Part shown: positions 60,014 to 64,000 of the stretch, piece after piece
How the letters are laid out: each line of letters begins with the position of its first letter
Numbering within the stretch: position 1 is the first letter of the stretch
The notes under the pieces: generated by a model
What the model saw: only the letters and a program-made list of their open reading frames with translations
Databases searched by the model: none
Told to the model about the DNA's origin: nothing
Position numbers and translations under genes: made by a program
From: Lepidodermella squamata
Lineage: Eukaryota > Gastrotricha
Reading direction: 5' to 3'
Length of the DNA stretch: 64,000 bases
NCBI GenBank assembly: GCA_047495785.1
Contig: JBLDXI010000009.1
Location: 496,001-560,000 of the forward strand

Positions 60014-63000
60014 TTTTCGTTTTCTCGAATTAGAATCGTCAAAGTCAGAAAAGCTAATCGTTGCGAATACGGTAATTTTGCCGGTTGGACTAGTTGAACG
60101 AATTGGCTGTGGTCGAGGTCAGAATCTCCGACAATAAGGTAATAGCAGTTGACTGTTGTGATGAGAACCGAAAACGAAACAGCAGAAGTGATCCGATCAG
60201 CTAATCAGTAGTGGGCAGAAAACTAAAAATTAGGCGAGCACCTTGCTGATTATTAGAACAGCCCGACTAAACAGCTATAATAATGGGCTTAATTTTGCTA
60301 TATAAAATTAGCCTAGAAAACGAAATAAAAACAAAATGAGTCGAAAAGTTAGCTTCAACTGCAGGTGAGCCAGTTCATTTGCTAGCCCAGGTGTATAAAA
60401 TGAGGTAGATGATGATGATTATTATTAGCTCTGGTGTTGTTTTTGGGATGTGTAAATGAGATGCATGCCGTTGAAACTTTTTCCAACGTCAAATAACATG
60501 CATGAACATCGGAACAACACTCGACTAATTTGCATTCCGCCGGCGGCGGTCAGTGAAACCGCTTCGGAAAAGCAGCGAGTCGGCGACACTTTGTCGCCAA
60601 TAGGCTGGCGAATTCGCAGTCACGCAAGGTGTTTGCGCCGAAAAAAACAGCTCGACAGGCGACTGGGGTTAAAAAAAACTATTAGCCGCGCATAAAATGC
60701 GACAAAGCGATGCCATCGAAGACACAAGTCACGGCTTGACATTAAACATAATATGATGATGACAAAAGTTTACAAATAACACACACGCGTATTACATACT
60801 CTTAATAACGTTATATTTACTACAATCATGCTTGAGTATGAATTCAGCTTAACAGCCTTTGTAAAGCAGTACCAGCGATGGCACCGGCTACACCGTATAC
60901 CGACGTCACTCACCGCTAGTGCTGCTGTTACAAGACAATGCTGTAGCCTGACGGAGAACGTAAAAATTGTTGTTCAAAGCCGTCGAGATCGCTGTTAACG
61001 CGGCGCGTGTATAACAAGAAGACGTGGTCAGATGATGATAAGAAGCCACGAGATGAACACCATCGTCGGTTATATCTTCTTGTCATCTAACTGTGTAAAA
61101 ATCATCTCTCCTGTTCTCGTAAGCTTACGCACGCAACAACAAAAAGCTAATTATGACTCTAAACAAAAAACAATTACCTGCGTATTTGTTATTGCGTCAA
61201 TCGCCCCAGGGGGTTCGAACTTGTTGGCCTGGTTTTTTTTCAGCAGCTGAACTAAAGAAAACTAGGCCTTAGAAGTTGGCGCGGCAGCCAGGTGTCGTGC
61301 TCTCTCAGTCATCAATTCTTTGGGTGCCTTGTTTGAGCAAAATTGCAATTCGCGTCGGCGACAATTTAATGCGCATTACGAAAATATTAGTCGACGGGCG
61401 CGCATAATATCGGGCGCGGCCCAAGTGCCAGAACAAGAACGCAATAGCACAAACAAAAAGTATAATAAATACAAGTAAGATCCTACTAGACGGCAATATT
61501 ATGTGGCCGGGCTGTGTTTCCGGCGATGATGATGTCGAGTGGTGTTGGATGCATTATAATACCTACACAGCCGGCAGAACAGGTAGCGGCGGCCGTGCCG
61601 AGTAATAATCGCAGTCGTAAAGAAGTAATAACAATCGCGACTTGGCGTTTGTAGTCTCAGCAGCCTCAGCTAGGTATTATTGGCTTGGCGCATTGTCGCG
61701 CAGCGTGTTTGACCGTCTCGAACAAATGCCGAATGCTTCAAGACAGTCATTACTGCGGCCGGGCGTGTTGTGTGGCGCTCTTGGCCGCGACCATTCGCCG
61801 TGCGCGCATCGCCGCCTGCGCTGGCGCCGCGCATTCGCAGCCACACGCGCATGCAGTATCGGTGACAAAGCGCGTCATATTTATCCGGCCGTGCGGTAAC
61901 GCCAACAACCCACCGGCTACCGGTCGCGGGATGGTCGCTCGGGAACTTCTCTCGGGGTAATAAACACCAGCTCGCCGACGCCCCGCTTCCGAGCGCAGGC
62001 AGCCGATGTGACAAGGACGAGCGCAAACAGTCAAAGGGTGTGTAAAGCTCTTGGTGTTAGAACAGCCTCGCTGTTTATATGATGCGGCCACTAGGTTCTA
62101 GCAGCAGCGATGACATCCTAATGACAGATCTATCGCTTTCACACCCGTTCGGCAAATAGTAAATAAATATAGCGATAATTACTATGACCTGTGTGCCACG
62201 ATATCACAAAGTGTGAGCATCTTGTCGCCAAAGTGGCCATAGGATACTGCTCCGAGAGGCTGTGGGAACGCCTGCCAGGTGCCACCGAGGGTGCCTGCGC
62301 GAGTACGTGCATTTTGGTACGATGACGCTACACTAATAAATTATCAATATCGAAGACGGCGACGATAGCGACGACTGACTGACTGACTGCCTCGACATAG
62401 ATACTACGCAGCGCTGCGCCGATGAAGCCTTAGCCGCATCACTAGGCAGTAGAAAAGTCTGCTGAGCATGCAGCTGATTGTTTGTTTGTTGTCCGGCACC
62501 GTTTTAATAATATCGTAAAAACTAAAATATAGCCATCGTAATCGCTCCCGCGATATGATAACTCCTTTACGAGTCGCGATCGCGAATACCGCGAGTGGAG
62601 ACAGTAATCTACTGTTATTACTAAGCTACTATAGTATAATATAGAGTGGCATTTCGCTACTACACCTCATTTGTTAGGCATATGGCCACGCCGCCGTCAC
62701 TTGAAAACAACATACAACACACCTTAGCCAGGCGCGGCTGTCGATGAAGTTTTATTGACTAAGCGGCAGATTAGGCGGTGATTGGTCGCCCGGCGCCGTT
62801 GCCATGCGCTCGGCTGTCCAATGCGCGAGCGACTTGCGCCATTTGCAGCTGCGCTTTACCGCGTTATATTCACATCATTGTAAATTCAATAAAATACAAA
62901 CCGCGCCGAGTGAGCAAAAATTGCTGCTACTTAATCTTCTGCCGAGCTCGCACCTCGATTCAAGCGAAAAGCTCACTTTTTTAATTAAGGAAACGCGTGC

Positions 63001-64000
63001 CTATTAGTTTTAGATATTCAGTTTAATGCGCACTCAATTATGGATAGGTGATTTTTCCCATAAAAGACGGCAGCAAAACATCACATTCTTTGAATTCATC
63101 TGGGAACATGTCACGTGGAGTGTTCTTACAATGCCAAACCTTGTCTGAATTCAGCATTCAAACTAGCTAAGGGCAGATAACTTGAATCGAAATCTGTAAT
63201 GCATAAGTGCCTAAGCTGGGAAAGTCTTAATAAAAATTAGAAGTTGTAGGCCAAGTTGAATAGAAGTAAAATAAGCTAACACTATAATACCCTGTGAGAA
63301 ACAGCGAAAATAAATTACAACTGTTAAGCCCGAGGTATGATGGTTAGTGAAAAATGTAATTTCAGCGCGTGTCCGAATAATTTACGTAAAGGGCTCATTG
63401 CGCCCTGCGCAAATGCTCGGAAATGTTTTACAAATGTGGAAAAGTAGCTAAAAGCTCGCATCCGCATTAAAATGCAGAATTCATAATAGCGAAGGGTTGA
63501 CTGAAGGTGGGCGGCTGTGCATTTGGCCGAACTGGCCAAGTTTCGGTTCGACGATATACGTTGCCCGGGGTAAATATACTACTGGCTAAGCGCCACGAAT
63601 AGTGATGATGATGATGAGCAAAATTTTTAATGGCGAGATCGAATGTCATCGGCTTGGCGCTATGAAATAAATGCAATGCCGAGTATTTATTAGTATTTAA
63701 CCGATGGGCAGCCATCATCGAGCAGCGATAATGTTATAAAAAGCTCAGGCATTACCAATTTCATCAAGGCGAGCTCATCGCTGGGCGGCGACGCGTGTTA
63801 AAAATATTGCCCGTTATTTAGACACAAAATTACAATCGACTGCTGCGCCTTGAATACCAACAGCTAGCTATCTTTGCGAAGCGAAAAGCAACATCGATAC
63901 AGCGAGCAACAATTGTTAATAAAACGTTAATAATGCCATTATTGCAATAACAAATAAACATTTAGCTACTGATCGACGTATCGCCACTGATCACGCCGCC
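60014..64000. other. Upstream of Musashi, no gene recognised
   Basis: Four kilobases with composition like the Musashi introns. Open frames at 60456-60695, 61642-61899, 61670-62091, 62778-63007 and 63324-63718 show no recognised domain and overlap one another on both strands. Probably promoter, enhancer or 5' UTR exons of Musashi. Confidence 0.35.

Overview
The window is nuclear DNA of an animal. Every recognisable gene is metazoan, and nearly all are cut by GT-AG introns of about 36-60 bases. Very short introns, genes packed on one strand with 26-190 bases between them (operon-like), a lineage-specific set of NCLX-type exchangers and overall gene density suggest a nematode or a similarly compact ecdysozoan. 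I saw no canonical nematode spliced-leader gene, so this placement is inference. All exon models were built by eye from splice sites and reading-frame continuity. I saw no rRNA, tRNA or CRISPR and no intact transposon; one short inverted-repeat element in a Musashi intron could be a MITE or a hairpin RNA.

Layout. 1-5.6 kb: SMIM14 (minus) and a RAD51D-like RAD51 paralog (plus), separated by about 2 kb without a recognised gene. 6.9-7.2 kb: HSBP1 (plus). 7.6-19.8 kb: seven genes in one direction on the minus strand with very small gaps: PECR, MRE11, SLX4, a free-standing copy of the SLX4 C-terminal (SLX1-binding) domain, ANKRD49, a small coiled-coil protein and a WD40 protein. This looks like an operon. 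An MZB1/pERp1-like ER chaperone gene sits on the opposite strand inside an intron of the WD40 gene. 21.1-22.2 kb: a many-exon VH1-type dual-specificity phosphatase, minus strand.

23.4-27.3 kb: an unrecognised Gln/Ser-rich gene on the plus strand with at least two frame-compatible alternative last exons. 27.7-43.0 kb: four tandem genes for NCLX/SLC8B1-type Na+/Ca2+ exchangers (called A-D here). All four share a 13-base microexon, and sequence and intron positions pair them as A+D and B+C. 43.4-43.9 kb: a single-exon multi-pass membrane protein (minus). 45.9-46.3 kb: a small two-EF-hand protein (plus).

47.7-60.0 kb: Musashi (minus), eight exons across 12 kb. Its introns are kilobases long and more GC-rich, unlike the rest of the window. 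One intron holds a possible alternative first exon that would give an RRM2-only protein; another holds a long near-perfect inverted repeat. 60.0-64.0 kb is upstream of Musashi and has no gene I can support.

Functional themes are homologous recombination and DNA end or junction processing (RAD51D, MRE11 and SLX4 within 14 kb), organellar Ca2+ transport (NCLX array, EF-hand protein) and RNA control (Musashi).
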